39,305 bases of DNA from an uncultured Clostridia bacterium (GTDB taxonomy: Bacteria; Bacillota; Clostridia; Oscillospirales; Acutalibacteraceae). Location of the stretch: NCBI GenBank assembly GCA_947589365.1, contig CANQAJ010000011.1:1-39305 (forward strand), read 5' to 3'. Positions within the stretch are counted from its first letter, which is position 1. Every line of letters starts with the position of its first letter. Shown here piece after piece: positions 29,135 to 37,820 of the stretch. The translations under genes and the position numbers were made by a program. The notes under the pieces are model-generated. The model ran no database searches, was not told the origin of the DNA, and saw only the letters and a list, made by a program, of their open reading frames with translations.

Positions 29135-29926
29135 TTAATCATTGCCGTCATCATACGACCTTCCGAATATGAACGAAACCTCATTATTTTCCTCGGTCTG
29201 AAATGCTGCGGCATCCTCATTGTTGCTTTCTTCCGTATTTCCGGGCATGAAAGAAACCTCATTCGTGCTATCCTGTTTATTTACGTCTTCCCCCGCCGTT
29301 TTTTCAGATCCGTATATTTTCACGGCATCATCATCCGGTTCATTTCCCGGGAAATCAGCGTTATTTTTTATATCCGAAGATATGTCTATATCTATACCCG
29401 AGTCTATATCCCTGCCTTTTTCCTCGGGGAAAATATTTTCCGAATATTCCTCGGAAAAATTCTCCTCTCCCGATTTCATACTGCTTTTTGCTTTCATAAA
29501 GCTTGAACTGAACTGTTCCCCTACATTAAGCTCTATAGGCTGTTCATCTCTTCTCAAGGGCTGCCTCTTTTCCTCCGGAACGGGTTCAACCTTTCTACGC
29601 AGCTTATTTACGGCGGATTTATCGTTGCACGGTTCAAGCTTTATAAAAAACGGAGATACTATATAAAACACAAGATAAGGCAAAAGTACAAAAATTATCC
29701 CCCATATATTATCATGTTTCATGTATGTGGAAAGTACAAGAACCAATATGAGCGATAATACAACCGCACCTCCCCCTATTCCGTACAGTGCCCTGTGTAT
29801 AACCACATTTGATATACATTTACAGCCCGTACAGCAGTGTTCTCCCTTTGTTTTAAGTATACCCGCTCCGAAATATGATACCTTTCTGTGACAATAAGGA
29901 CATTCCGTAAGCAGTCTTTTAGCCAT
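29135..29926 (-). CDS. Zinc-ribbon membrane protein with acidic tail
   Basis: A 263-residue protein with CPYC and CTGC knuckles about 19 residues apart at the N-terminus. Two hydrophobic segments (about 46-68 and 75-96) are followed by a long hydrophilic, Glu/Asp/Asn-rich tail (about 105-263) predicted to be disordered. The short repeated text NEVSFMPGN / NNEVSFIFGR occurs twice near the C-terminus. It starts 4 bases after the remB stop, within the recF-gyrB interval. The function is unknown. A membrane-bound scaffold role is only a guess. Confidence 0.7.
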   Translation of the reverse strand: MAKRLLTECPYCHRKVSYFGAGILKTKGEHCCTGCKCISNVVIHRALYGIGGGAVVLSLILVLVLSTYMKHDNIWGIIFVLLPYLVFYIVSPFFIKLEPCNDKSAVNKLRRKVEPVPEEKRQPLRRDEQPIELNVGEQFSSSFMKAKSSMKSGEENFSEEYSENIFPEEKGRDIDSGIDIDISSDIKNNADFPGNEPDDDAVKIYGSEKTAGEDVNKQDSTNEVSFMPGNTEESNNEDAAAFQTEENNEVSFIFGRSYDDGND

Positions 29927-29930
29927 ATGA

Positions 29931-30194
29931 TCATTCCTTTCCGAATTGCTCCATTCTTTTTATAAAAGTTGCAGGTGCCGGCTGGCATATATATAATTTA
30001 CAGTCATCTTCATTATTTCCGCATATAACAAAGGACTTAGGCAGGTCATAGGAAAGGGTCTGTGCCCTCCCGCTTTTTTCGGCTTCTGACAGAAACTCCC
30101 TTGTTTTATATGACACCGTAGAATTGTCAAGATCGAATATTCCTATTATTTCATCGGTCATGACAGTAACATCACCGCCAAGATGCAGATACAT
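29931..30194 (-). CDS. remB: RemB/DUF370 family regulator (YaaB-like)
   Basis: An 87-residue protein opening with MYLHLGGDVTVMTDEIIGIFD, the pattern of the DUF370/RemB family. Bacillus relatives of this family regulate matrix genes and the gene commonly sits between recF and gyrB. AAGGAG is right before the ATG, and it follows recF by 10 bases. The role in this organism is unknown. Confidence 0.88.
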   Translation of the reverse strand: MYLHLGGDVTVMTDEIIGIFDLDNSTVSYKTREFLSEAEKSGRAQTLSYDLPKSFVICGNNEDDCKLYICQPAPATFIKRMEQFGKE

Positions 30195-30204
30195 AATTTT
30201 CTCC

Positions 30205-31293
30205 TTAACAGCATATTTTACCGTTTTCTATATGAACAATATTTTCAGCATCAATAAAAGGCTCACAGCAGGTTATAAATATCTGCATACCGCTAAGCTC
30301 CTTCAGAAGATAATTTCTTCTTGTATTATCAAGCTCACTGAGAACGTCGTCAAGAAGTATAACGGGGTTTTCTCCCCGGTTCTCTCCTATCTGTTCCGCT
30401 TCCGCAAGCTTCAATGCAAGAACCGCACTCCTCTGCTGTCCCTGTGAACCGAAGCTTCTTGCCTCCATATCGTTTATTTTCACCATAAGATCATCTCTGT
30501 GTATACCTGTAGTTGTATAACCGCAGTATATATCGTCATTTTGTTTTTTTCTGAGTGTTTTAAGCATTACATCCGCTATTTCGTCCCTGCTCATATCAAC
30601 ATTTGCGGGATAGTTCATCCTGTATTCAAGACTGAGTCTTTCCTTTCCCGAGCTTATTCCTTCATAAAAGCTTACGGCAGGCTCCCTGAGTTCTTTTATA
30701 TAAGCCATCCTCTGCATTGCAACATCGGATCCTTCAACGGATAATCTCTCATTCCATATGTCAAGAGTATCCTCAAGCTCTCTATGATGCGGAATATCCT
30801 TAAGCAAGGCATTTCTTTCACTCAATATTTTTTTATATCTCGATAAAAGGGAAGCATACGCAGGTCTTATCTGACAGATGGCTCCGTCAATAAAATTTCT
30901 TCTTTCATCGGGACCGTTTTTTATCAATGTCAGATGATCGGGGGAAAAAACCACTGCACAGAAACTTCCCACTATCTGAGAAAGACTGCTTTTCGGGACA
31001 TCATTAAGAACAGGCTGCCTTTTTCCGCCCTGAATTCCGAATCTTATTGTCTGCTCTCTCTCCCTTGTCTGAAAACATAGTTCTATATCGGCTTTATTTT
31101 TACCGAAAGCTATAAGTTCATTTTCCTTTGAGCCTCTGAAAGATCTTCCGCCTGTAAAAAGCCACAGACATTCAATAAGATTTGTTTTCCCCTGTGCATT
31201 TGAGCCGTATATCACGTTTATTCCCTTTGCCGGATAAAATACGGTATTTACAAGATTTCTGTAATTTTCTGTTTTCAGACTCTTAACAACCAC
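30205..31293 (-). CDS. recF: DNA replication/repair protein RecF
   Basis: An SMC-like ABC ATPase that helps load RecA at gaps together with RecO and RecR. The 362 residues carry Walker A GSNAQGKT (30-37), the ABC signature SFGSQGQQRS, and Walker B VILLDDVLSELD. The start is GTG at 31293, directly after the TGA of the S4 gene, with GAGGTG just upstream, so the two are tightly coupled. Confidence 0.96.
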   Translation of the reverse strand: MVVKSLKTENYRNLVNTVFYPAKGINVIYGSNAQGKTNLIECLWLFTGGRSFRGSKENELIAFGKNKADIELCFQTREREQTIRFGIQGGKRQPVLNDVPKSSLSQIVGSFCAVVFSPDHLTLIKNGPDERRNFIDGAICQIRPAYASLLSRYKKILSERNALLKDIPHHRELEDTLDIWNERLSVEGSDVAMQRMAYIKELREPAVSFYEGISSGKERLSLEYRMNYPANVDMSRDEIADVMLKTLRKKQNDDIYCGYTTTGIHRDDLMVKINDMEARSFGSQGQQRSAVLALKLAEAEQIGENRGENPVILLDDVLSELDNTRRNYLLKELSGMQIFITCCEPFIDAENIVHIENGKICC

Positions 31294-31512
31294 TCAGGAC
31301 ACCTCAAAAACGGTATTTTCAAACTTTACGGAATCACCTCTGCGTAGTTTTTTTCCTCTCATAGTACATACTTCTCCGTTGACCTCCACCTCACCGTTAC
31401 GGACTGCAATTTTTGCCTGTCCTCCCGTTGCACAAAGACCTGTCAGCTTCAGGGCACTGTCAAGTTTTATATATTCTTCCGTGGCATGGAGTTCTATCAG
31501 TAAATGTTTCAT
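31294..31512 (-). CDS. yaaA: S4-domain RNA-binding protein YaaA
   Basis: A 72-residue protein made almost wholly of an S4 domain: [21 protein letters not shown], then [19 protein letters not shown]. This family is always found between dnaN and recF in Firmicutes and is probably involved in RNA binding or ribosome biology. Its ATG overlaps the dnaN stop by 4 bases (ATGA). Confidence 0.92.
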   Translation of the reverse strand: MKHLLIELHATEEYIKLDSALKLTGLCATGGQAKIAVRNGEVEVNGEVCTMRGKKLRRGDSVKFENTVFEVS

Positions 31513-32612
31513 TTTGATAACCTCATGGGCATTAGCATAAACAGGAAGCTTTCGCCTTCTGTAGGTTTTATCACTACTGCCTTTGTCGCTCCCGTAAGCT
31601 CCATTATAATTTCATCGGTTTCACAATAACGCAGAGCATCCAACAGGAATTTATTGTTGAAGCCTATCTCTATTGATTCCCCCGACATTGAAACATTAAG
31701 GCTGTCATTTGCCTGACCGAGCGGAGTATTACAGGTTGTTTTTATTTCATTATCCTCTATAACGCATCTTATCGGACTTTTCATTTTGTCGGTAAGCATA
31801 AGTGACATTCTTTCTATCGTTTCAGTGAATATTCTCGTGTTTATTTTCAGCTCGGTAACATGGGATTTTGGTATTGAACCTCTGTAATTGATAAATTCAC
31901 CTTCAATAAGTCTTGATATGACACGGTAGTTTCCTATTCTGAACATGATATGACGTGTTCCCGGGATAATATCTGTCATTTCGTCATTGCTGTCCGATAT
32001 CAGTCTGTTTATTTCATTAAGTGATTTTCCGGGGACGATAAATGATTTTTCTGTATCACAGTCAATTTTCTCCGTCCTCATGGCAAGTCTGTATCCGTCG
32101 AGTGATACCATTCTTACGGTTTTGTTTTCTATTTCAAACAGAGTACCCTTATTTGTCGGTTTAACGTCGTTTTCCGCCACAGCGTAGATAGTCTGTCTTA
32201 TCATGCTTCCGAGGGTTTCTTCTTCAACGGATATTTTATCTTCACTGCTTATAACCGGAATTTCAGGATAATCTTCGGCCGGAAGACCTACGATTTTGTA
32301 ATCTACCCTGCCGCTGTTTATATATACTATATTTTTGGAATCAACCTCAATGGTTATACTATCTTCAGGCATTCTCCTGATTATATCCGAAAACAGCTTT
32401 GCCTTTACAACAGAGCTTCCTTCCTCCATGACAACTGCGTCTATCGAGGTTGTTATGCATATCTCAAGGTCATAGCCGAAAAGCTCGATTTTATTGTTTT
32501 CGCATTTTATAAGTATGCCTTCAAGTGCGGGCATTGTTGTCTTTACCGATACCGCTCTTTGAACATTTGTAACGGCTTCGGTAAGCTTGTTTCGGTTACA
32601 TTGGAATTTCAT
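31509..32612 (-). CDS. dnaN: DNA polymerase III beta subunit (sliding clamp)
   Basis: The ring-shaped clamp that holds the replicative polymerase on DNA. The start is ATG at 32612 ([14 protein letters not shown]) because AAAGGAAG lies 7 bases upstream. An ATG at 32645 would add eleven residues without support. The 367 residues show the three-fold clamp pattern, with [14 protein letters not shown] and GYRLAMRTE segments and the C-terminal LMPMRL that forms the protein-binding pocket. Confidence 0.96.
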   Translation of the reverse strand: MKFQCNRNKLTEAVTNVQRAVSVKTTMPALEGILIKCENNKIELFGYDLEICITTSIDAVVMEEGSSVVKAKLFSDIIRRMPEDSITIEVDSKNIVYINSGRVDYKIVGLPAEDYPEIPVISSEDKISVEEETLGSMIRQTIYAVAENDVKPTNKGTLFEIENKTVRMVSLDGYRLAMRTEKIDCDTEKSFIVPGKSLNEINRLISDSNDEMTDIIPGTRHIMFRIGNYRVISRLIEGEFINYRGSIPKSHVTELKINTRIFTETIERMSLMLTDKMKSPIRCVIEDNEIKTTCNTPLGQANDSLNVSMSGESIEIGFNNKFLLDALRYCETDEIIMELTGATKAVVIKPTEGESFLFMLMPMRLSK

Positions 32613-32909
32613 TCTTTTTCTTCCTTTCATCGGAAAATTTATCATAGAAAAGATATATTTTTAGGAGTAGTAATAGGGGCTGTGGAATTGTTGAATATTT
32701 TATCTGTTTCCGATTTTTTCTTATATTTTTACGGTTTTTCGATTGTTGAAGGTTTGTTTGATTTTTGTTTGTAATTTCCGCGGTTTTTATCGTTTTTAAC
32801 TTTTCTGTTGAATTATGTTAGTGGAATGTTGAAAAGTGTGTTGATTTTTTTATATCTTCCAAAAAGTCGCTTCAACCGAAAATGTTGAATTGTTAAAATC
32901 TTTTCAACA
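32613..32909. other. dnaA-dnaN intergenic region with repeated TGTTGA nonamers (candidate part of oriC)
   Basis: An AT-rich gap of about 297 bases. TGTTGA-type nonamers occur at 32689, 32744, 32806, 32827, 32839 and 32883, with one in reverse (TTTTCAACA) at 32901-32909. A TGTGGAATT at 32681 is nearer the standard DnaA box. TTTTCAACA matches TTATCCACA at 7 of 9 positions. No perfect TTATCCACA is seen. In Bacillus this gap holds the unwinding element and DnaA boxes, so an origin role is plausible. Confidence 0.55.
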
Positions 32910-34223
32910 TTATCTTTTCGCTATATTATTTATGATATCGTTCACTGTAGATTTTAATTTTGGATCCCTTTCCATATTCTTTTCTATCTGTTTTAGTGCA
33001 TACACTATGGTTGAATGATCCCTGCCGCCAAATTCATCGCCTATGCTGTTCATTGACATATCCATAAGCTCCCTTACGGCATATATTGCTATCTGGCGGG
33101 CATTTGAAATATTTGAATTTCTTTTTGATGATCGGATATCGTTGCTTGTTACTCCAAGATGTCTTGCCACTTCTTCTATAACTATATCCACTGTCAATGG
33201 CGGCGGCTGTTCGTTATTGAGTATTTCAGAGATGGTCTTCTGTGCTATATTTATGTTTATCTTATCTCCATAAAGCTGGTGATTTGCCTTGAGCTTCTTT
33301 ACAACGCCTTCAAGCTGTCTTATGTTTGATTTAAGCCTTGTTGCTATATATTCCGTCACATCATCCGGAAAATCTATTTGCAGAAGCTCCGCCTTTCTCC
33401 TTATTATTGCGATTCTTGTTTCAAAATCCGGCGGCTGTATATCGGCTATAAGTCCTGATTCAAAGCGGCTGCGAAGTCTGTCCTCAAGTGTTTTAATTTC
33501 CTTGGGGGGACGGTCCGATGTAAGTACTATCTGACTTTTTGCCTCATACAGCGTATTGAAGGTATGGAAAAATTCCTCCTGTGTGGAGTCCTTGCCGCCT
33601 ATAAACTGTATATCATCCACAAGAAGAACATCGGATTTACGATATTTCTGCCTAAATTCAATATTTGATTTTTTCATAATCGCTTCAATAAGCTCATTGG
33701 TGAAATCCTCACCCTTTACATAAACTATATCCTTTTCGGGATTATTTTTATGTATTTCATTTCTTATCGCATATAGCAGATGGGTTTTTCCCAGACCCGA
33801 ATTGCCGTAGATAAACAAGGGATTATACGCCCTCCCGGGATTTGTAGCAACGGCAAGGGAAGCTGCATGAGCGAACTTATTTGACGAACCGACTATGAAG
33901 GTGTCAAATGTAAATTCATAATCCTCGTCCATTGGCGTTTCGTCACTGCTCGGTGTTTCACTATTTATTTCTTCAGGTACGATTACCGCTATATTCAGCT
34001 CGGTACCGAATACATTGACTACAGCCTCTTTCAGCAGCTTTATATAAACCGTCATTATTATATTACGCTGAAAATCCGAACGCACCATAAGAATTATTTT
34101 CCCGTTATCAAGATCAAGTTTCAAAGGCTCAATATTCTGCAACCAGGATTTATATGCGACCTCTGTAACGTGCTGCTTGCAGTATTCACATATAAGTTCC
34201 CAGGCTTCATTAAACGAATCCAT
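32910..34223 (-). CDS. dnaA: Chromosomal replication initiator DnaA
   Basis: An AAA+ ATPase that binds DnaA boxes and opens the origin. The start is taken at ATG 34223 (MDSFNEAWELICEYC), where domain I begins. AGGAG is about 11 bases upstream. A TTG at 34319 would add 32 poorly conserved residues with no ribosome site. The 438 residues hold domain I (1-80), an acidic linker (about 83-104), Walker A GNSGLGKT (140-147), Walker B LLVDDIQF (about 200-207), and the domain IV signature GGRDHSTIVYAL. Confidence 0.96.
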   Translation of the reverse strand: MDSFNEAWELICEYCKQHVTEVAYKSWLQNIEPLKLDLDNGKIILMVRSDFQRNIIMTVYIKLLKEAVVNVFGTELNIAVIVPEEINSETPSSDETPMDEDYEFTFDTFIVGSSNKFAHAASLAVATNPGRAYNPLFIYGNSGLGKTHLLYAIRNEIHKNNPEKDIVYVKGEDFTNELIEAIMKKSNIEFRQKYRKSDVLLVDDIQFIGGKDSTQEEFFHTFNTLYEAKSQIVLTSDRPPKEIKTLEDRLRSRFESGLIADIQPPDFETRIAIIRRKAELLQIDFPDDVTEYIATRLKSNIRQLEGVVKKLKANHQLYGDKININIAQKTISEILNNEQPPPLTVDIVIEEVARHLGVTSNDIRSSKRNSNISNARQIAIYAVRELMDMSMNSIGDEFGGRDHSTIVYALKQIEKNMERDPKLKSTVNDIINNIAKR

Positions 34224-34591
34224 AAGTACATTTTCTCCTGTTTCTTTAATTTGTTTTTTGTTTCCTTGATTTTTATCGGCCGATAAATCCGGGACATCAG
34301 TCCTCCGCTTTATATTCAATCCAACTTACGGATTTATTGCCGACCTTATGTCTGTATATTTCAGTTCCCTGTTATCAATTATGAGAATTTATAATCAAGC
34401 AAACACTTATACAAATTAATTATAGCATAATAATTTGCATATTTCAAATTTTTTATCAACTTATTTTTATTGTATTGTTGAAAAAACAACCGTGATTATA
34501 AAAAATATTGAGTATTAAGCGATGAGATCGGATAAAATTGTGATAAATTATAAAAAATATGCTATGAACGACTTATTTTTTTAAATTATTG
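34224..34591. other. dnaA leader and origin-side AT-rich region
   Basis: This holds the dnaA leader of about 190 bases, its promoter, and very AT-rich DNA further right. DnaA-box-like nonamers lie at 34453-34461 (TTATCAACT) and 34476-34484 (TGTTGAAAA, reverse), the second within a TTGTT/AACAA inverted repeat. The stretch 34530-34590 is nearly all A/T and could be an unwinding element. Genes on either side run away from here, as expected for a bidirectional origin. Confidence 0.5.
34419..34447 (-). promoter_or_regulatory. dnaA promoter
   Basis: Minus-strand TTGAAA (34442-34447), 17 bases, then TATAAT (34419-34424) preceded by TGC, an extended -10. It predicts a leader of about 190 bases before ATG 34223. 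The DnaA-box-like nonamer at 34453-34461 lies only 5 bases upstream of the -35, which would allow autoregulation. Confidence 0.7.
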
Positions 34592-34621
34592 TTGACAGAA
34601 GCCCTTTATATAGTATATAAT
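34592..34621 (+). promoter_or_regulatory. Promoter of the rpmH-rnpA-yidD-yidC-jag operon
   Basis: TTGACA (34592-34597), an 18-base spacer, and TATAAT (34616-34621), both hexamers perfect. The predicted start near 34628 leaves a leader of about 185 bases before rpmH. Confidence 0.8.
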
Positions 34622-34814
34622 TTTACGGTGCAGGGTTTTATGGATGGTCGGTGGGGCTGTTTTTTCATAAATTACGGAAGTAAGTGCTGCCCTGTATGTA
34701 TATGTGACTCTGTTGTCCGTAGTTTTGTTACGGTAGGGTGACTGTTTACGGTTATCCGGGGGTCGTCATAAAACGGTTGCAAAATATATGTCAACGATTA
34801 AAGGAGGAATTTGT

Positions 34815-34949
34815 ATGCTGAGAACATACCAGCCCAAGAAGCTTCACAGAAAAAAGGAACACGGATTCAGAAAGAGAATGTCCGATGCCAATGGCAGAAA
34901 GGTTCTTGCACGCCGCAGAGCAAAGGGAAGAAAAAGACTTACATACTGA
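34815..34949 (+). CDS. rpmH: 50S ribosomal protein L34
   Basis: A 44-residue, very basic protein: [20 protein letters not shown] at the start, then [20 protein letters not shown]. This is the full L34 length and pattern. AAGGAGGA stands before the ATG. First gene of the plus-strand origin cluster, 55 bases before rnpA. Confidence 0.98.
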   Translation: MLRTYQPKKLHRKKEHGFRKRMSDANGRKVLARRRAKGRKRLTY

Positions 34950-35004
34950 GAAATGTTTCCCGTGCAGAACGGTCCGTACAGTGTAGACGGAGGGACTGAT
35001 TATT

Positions 35005-35340
35005 TTGAGTGGTATTATCACTTTGAAGAAAAATAACGACTTCCGGAGGCTTTACTCCAAGGGTCGGTCCTATACTTCGGCGGTTCTTGTTACCTATGTA
35101 GGTAAAAATCGTCTGGGTTATGTGAGGATTGGAATAACTGTAAGCAAAAAAGTAGGAAAGGCCGTTTTACGCAGCAGATCACGCAGAATTATAAGAGAAG
35201 CCTATCGTATACTGCTCGATGATATTAACGGGAGTTATGATTTAGTGTTTGTTGCCAGAGGAAAAACTCCGTATGTCAAAACCGATGATATTCTGCGTGC
35301 TATGAAAAAAGAGCTGAGGGAAGCGGGTGTTTTGAAGTGA
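35005..35340 (+). CDS. rnpA: Ribonuclease P protein component
   Basis: The protein cofactor of RNase P, which matures tRNA 5' ends. The start is TTG at 35005 with GGAGG about 11 bases upstream. The 111 residues carry the N-terminal [13 protein letters not shown] segment and the basic helix [17 protein letters not shown] that binds the RNA subunit. The stop overlaps the yidD GTG start by 4 bases. Confidence 0.95.
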   Translation: MSGIITLKKNNDFRRLYSKGRSYTSAVLVTYVGKNRLGYVRIGITVSKKVGKAVLRSRSRRIIREAYRILLDDINGSYDLVFVARGKTPYVKTDDILRAMKKELREAGVLK

Positions 35341-35597
35341 AGCGCCCGCTTATTTGGCTTATCAGATTTTATCAGAAAAATATTTCTTCAAGGACTCCTC
35401 CGTGCTGTAAATATTACCCTACCTGTTCGGCATACGGCATAGAGGCTTTAAACAGGTTTGGTGCATTGAAAGGAAGTGTACTTACAATCTGGAGGATACT
35501 GCGCTGTAATCCTTTTTCAAAGGGCGGGTATGACCCCGTTCCCGAAAGGAAAAATAAGCGTATTCTATATGGAAAGAATGATCCCTTTAGGAAATGA
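35337..35597 (+). CDS. yidD: Membrane protein insertion efficiency factor YidD
   Basis: An 86-residue protein with the family pattern [20 protein letters not shown] followed by [12 protein letters not shown], then [17 protein letters not shown]. It is thought to help membrane insertion by YidC. The start is GTG at 35337, coupled to rnpA (GTGA overlap). yidC follows after 37 bases. Confidence 0.94.
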   Translation: MKRPLIWLIRFYQKNISSRTPPCCKYYPTCSAYGIEALNRFGALKGSVLTIWRILRCNPFSKGGYDPVPERKNKRILYGKNDPFRK

Positions 35598-35634
35598 ACA
35601 ATAGTAAAGAGATGAAGGGAATGATTATGAATTA

Positions 35635-36702
35635 ATGGATTTGATATTTAATTTTATAGGAAGCATTTTCGGATATGTTTTGTGGTTTGCCTTTTATTTG
35701 TTTAAAAATTACGGTATCGCAATTATAATATTTACATTGCTCACAAGATTGCTTATTTTACCTTTTTCGATGAAACAGCAGAAATCAATGGCTTCAAATA
35801 TGCGTTTTCAGATGAAACAAAGGGAAATAATGGAAAAATATAAGAATAACAGAGCAAAGGCAAATGAAGAAATACAGAAGCTCATGGAAAAGGAAAATTA
35901 TAAACCTTCTTTCGGATGTATGCCTATGCTTGCACCTATGATAATAATGTTCGGTGTGCTTTATTCGGTTAGAAATCCCCTGAGTAATACGCTTCATATA
36001 GCTTCTGATAAGGTAAATGAAGCATTAAGAAGTATTACGGCACTTCCCGGAATAGGAACGGGAATAAACAGTCAATACGGAGAAATAAGCATAATAAAAT
36101 ATTTCGGTTCTCTTAAGAATTACCTTGTTGGTGCAGACGGCGGTTCGCTTTTTAATTCCGTTGAAACGGAAAAGATTGATGAGTTCAGCGGAGGTTTTAA
36201 TTTTCTCGGACTTGATTTGCTTGCAACTCCAAGCGAATCTTCTTTTCAGTCCATGATGTGGCTCATACCGGTGCTTTGTTTTGTTACATCCGTTGCAAGT
36301 ATGTTTATTTTACAGAAAATGAACGGAACGAAGATTCAGGGCTGCATGATTGTTATGATATTTTTTATGCCTCTTTTCAGTACATGGATAGCATATATAG
36401 TTCCGGGTGCGGTTGGTTTCTATTGGATTGTTTCGACCGTAATCGGTTTTGTGCAGTCAATTGTCCTGAATAAATTTTATAATGCAAGTATTATAGAGGC
36501 AAAGGCTGAAGCACAAAGAGTAGTTTTACGAAGACAGCAGGAGGCGGCTGTCGCATATGTGGAAGCGGAGGGATATGTTGCTCCGTCGGAAATTCTTAAG
36601 AAGATAAATTCTGCCGATAAACAGACAAAGTCGGTTTCCAAAAAGCAAAAGCACAAAAAGTCGAATAATAACAGCAGTAGTTATCAGGGAAGAAAAAGAT
36701 AA
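35635..36702 (+). CDS. yidC: Membrane protein insertase YidC (Oxa1 family)
   Basis: Inserts proteins into the cytoplasmic membrane, alone or with Sec. The 355 residues start at ATG 35635. The Oxa1 core begins with GIAIIIFTLLTRLLILPFSM, where the Arg lies in the membrane groove. The other spans are about 95-112, 205-230, 240-258 and 262-280, and the tail is Lys-rich. The long periplasmic domain of proteobacterial YidC is missing, as usual in Firmicutes. No lipobox is seen. The ribosome site AAGGGA is about 13 bases away, with a 4-codon ORF ending in a TAATG overlap in between. Confidence 0.95.
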   Translation: MDLIFNFIGSIFGYVLWFAFYLFKNYGIAIIIFTLLTRLLILPFSMKQQKSMASNMRFQMKQREIMEKYKNNRAKANEEIQKLMEKENYKPSFGCMPMLAPMIIMFGVLYSVRNPLSNTLHIASDKVNEALRSITALPGIGTGINSQYGEISIIKYFGSLKNYLVGADGGSLFNSVETEKIDEFSGGFNFLGLDLLATPSESSFQSMMWLIPVLCFVTSVASMFILQKMNGTKIQGCMIVMIFFMPLFSTWIAYIVPGAVGFYWIVSTVIGFVQSIVLNKFYNASIIEAKAEAQRVVLRRQQEAAVAYVEAEGYVAPSEILKKINSADKQTKSVSKKQKHKKSNNNSSSYQGRKR

Positions 36703-36721
36703 ACCGGGAGGTTATTTGGTT

Positions 36722-37594
36722 ATGATTAAAGAAGTTACCGTTACTGCCGATTCCGTTGAAGAAGCAGAGGTTCAGGCCAGGAAACAGCTTGGCACGGATG
36801 ATGTTAAAATAGAGGTTATCAAACAGCCCGAAAAGAAGAAATTCGGTATTTTCGGAGGAAGTCCGGCTATAGTAAGAGCCTATGTTGTTCTGACACCCCT
36901 TGAGTCAGCAAAGAAATATCTTGAAGAAATTCTCGGATTGATGGGAATAAAAAATGTTGTTATCACCGCTGATGAGGTTGACGGTGGTGCAGTTCTGAAT
37001 ATTGAGGGCGATGAAATAGGCTTTGTTATAGGGCACAGGGGAGAGACTCTTGATGCTCTCCAGTATCTTACAGGTCTTGTCGCTAACCACGTTGAAGACG
37101 AATATTACAGAATTTCGATCAATATAGGAAACTATCGTGAAAAAAGGGAAAAAACCCTCGAAATACTCGGAAGAAAGCTTGCTTTCAAAGCCTGCAAATC
37201 CGGTGTCAGGACATCTCTTGAGCCTATGAATCCGTATGAAAGAAGGATTATTCACACTGCCGTACAAAGGGTAAGAGGGGCTGTATCATGGAGTGAGGGA
37301 GAAAATCTTCAGCGTCATGTTGTTATAGGTCCTGACCCTGACTATAAGTCTGATTACAGAGGCGGATACAGAGGAAGAAGCAATAACTTCAATAAGGACG
37401 GTTCTTATAACAGAAAACCACGCACAAGCGGATATCAGAGAAGACAGTATAGTGAGAATGAATCCCATCCGCAGGACGGTGTGTTCAGTACTTTTGAGAA
37501 TGATGAAGGCTCCGAAAATGTGAGGGAGAGCATTAATGAACGTCCTGATGCATCACTTTACGGAAAAATAGAAGTAAAGAAAACGTCTGATTAA
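36722..37594 (+). CDS. jag: RNA-binding protein KhpB/Jag
   Basis: A cytosolic RNA-binding protein linked to cell-envelope growth control. The start is ATG at 36722, 10 bases after GGGAGG. A TTG at 36716 would be only 4 bases away. The 290 residues show the Jag_N domain (1-50, with KKKFGIFGG), a KH domain with GHRGETLDALQYL, an R3H domain (MNPYERRIIHTAVQRV), and a Tyr/Arg/Gly-rich disordered tail. It follows yidC by 19 bases, the standard pairing. Confidence 0.95.
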   Translation: MIKEVTVTADSVEEAEVQARKQLGTDDVKIEVIKQPEKKKFGIFGGSPAIVRAYVVLTPLESAKKYLEEILGLMGIKNVVITADEVDGGAVLNIEGDEIGFVIGHRGETLDALQYLTGLVANHVEDEYYRISINIGNYREKREKTLEILGRKLAFKACKSGVRTSLEPMNPYERRIIHTAVQRVRGAVSWSEGENLQRHVVIGPDPDYKSDYRGGYRGRSNNFNKDGSYNRKPRTSGYQRRQYSENESHPQDGVFSTFENDEGSENVRESINERPDASLYGKIEVKKTSD

Positions 37595-37668
37595 AATATT
37601 AGTAATATATAATATTAAGTGATTTTATTGATAATATTTTCAGATATTTTGCAAAAAATATAATAAAT

Positions 37669-37728
37669 GCGGTGGAGTGCCTGAGCAGTCCCGGCTTTCG
37701 CCGGACAGCACTCCGCCGTTTATTTTTC
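37669..37728 (+). terminator. Two-part terminator after jag
   Basis: An outer stem of 11 pairs (37670-37680 with 37708-37718, one G-U) encloses a second hairpin (GTCCCGGC, loop TTTC, GCCGGAC, with one bulged C). TTTATTTTT follows. It ends the rpmH-jag transcript and lies about 90 bases before the mnmE start. The nested inner hairpin is unusual for a simple terminator. Confidence 0.8.
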
Positions 37729-37820
37729 TGTGTGTATTATAATTTGAAATACAGTTTTCAACATAAACCTGATAAACGGTTGAAAGTAAGAAAATAATAT
37801 TAAGCTTGGAGGTAGTTAAG

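Noticed and set aside
34224..34319. A 32-residue N-terminal extension of DnaA from TTG 34319
   Set aside because: No ribosome site precedes it and the extension does not resemble DnaA domain I, which begins at ATG 34223.
34717..34740. TAACAAAACTACGG on the minus strand, resembling the preQ1 aptamer tail
   Set aside because: No P1 stem with a 12-base loop stands before it, it is part of a plain CCGTA/TACGG hairpin, and it lies on the strand opposite to the rpmH transcript.
37755..37763. A TTTTCAACA nonamer before mnmE as another DnaA box
   Set aside because: It is a single copy in AT-rich DNA more than 3 kb from dnaA, without the clustering seen at the origin. Chance is enough to explain it.
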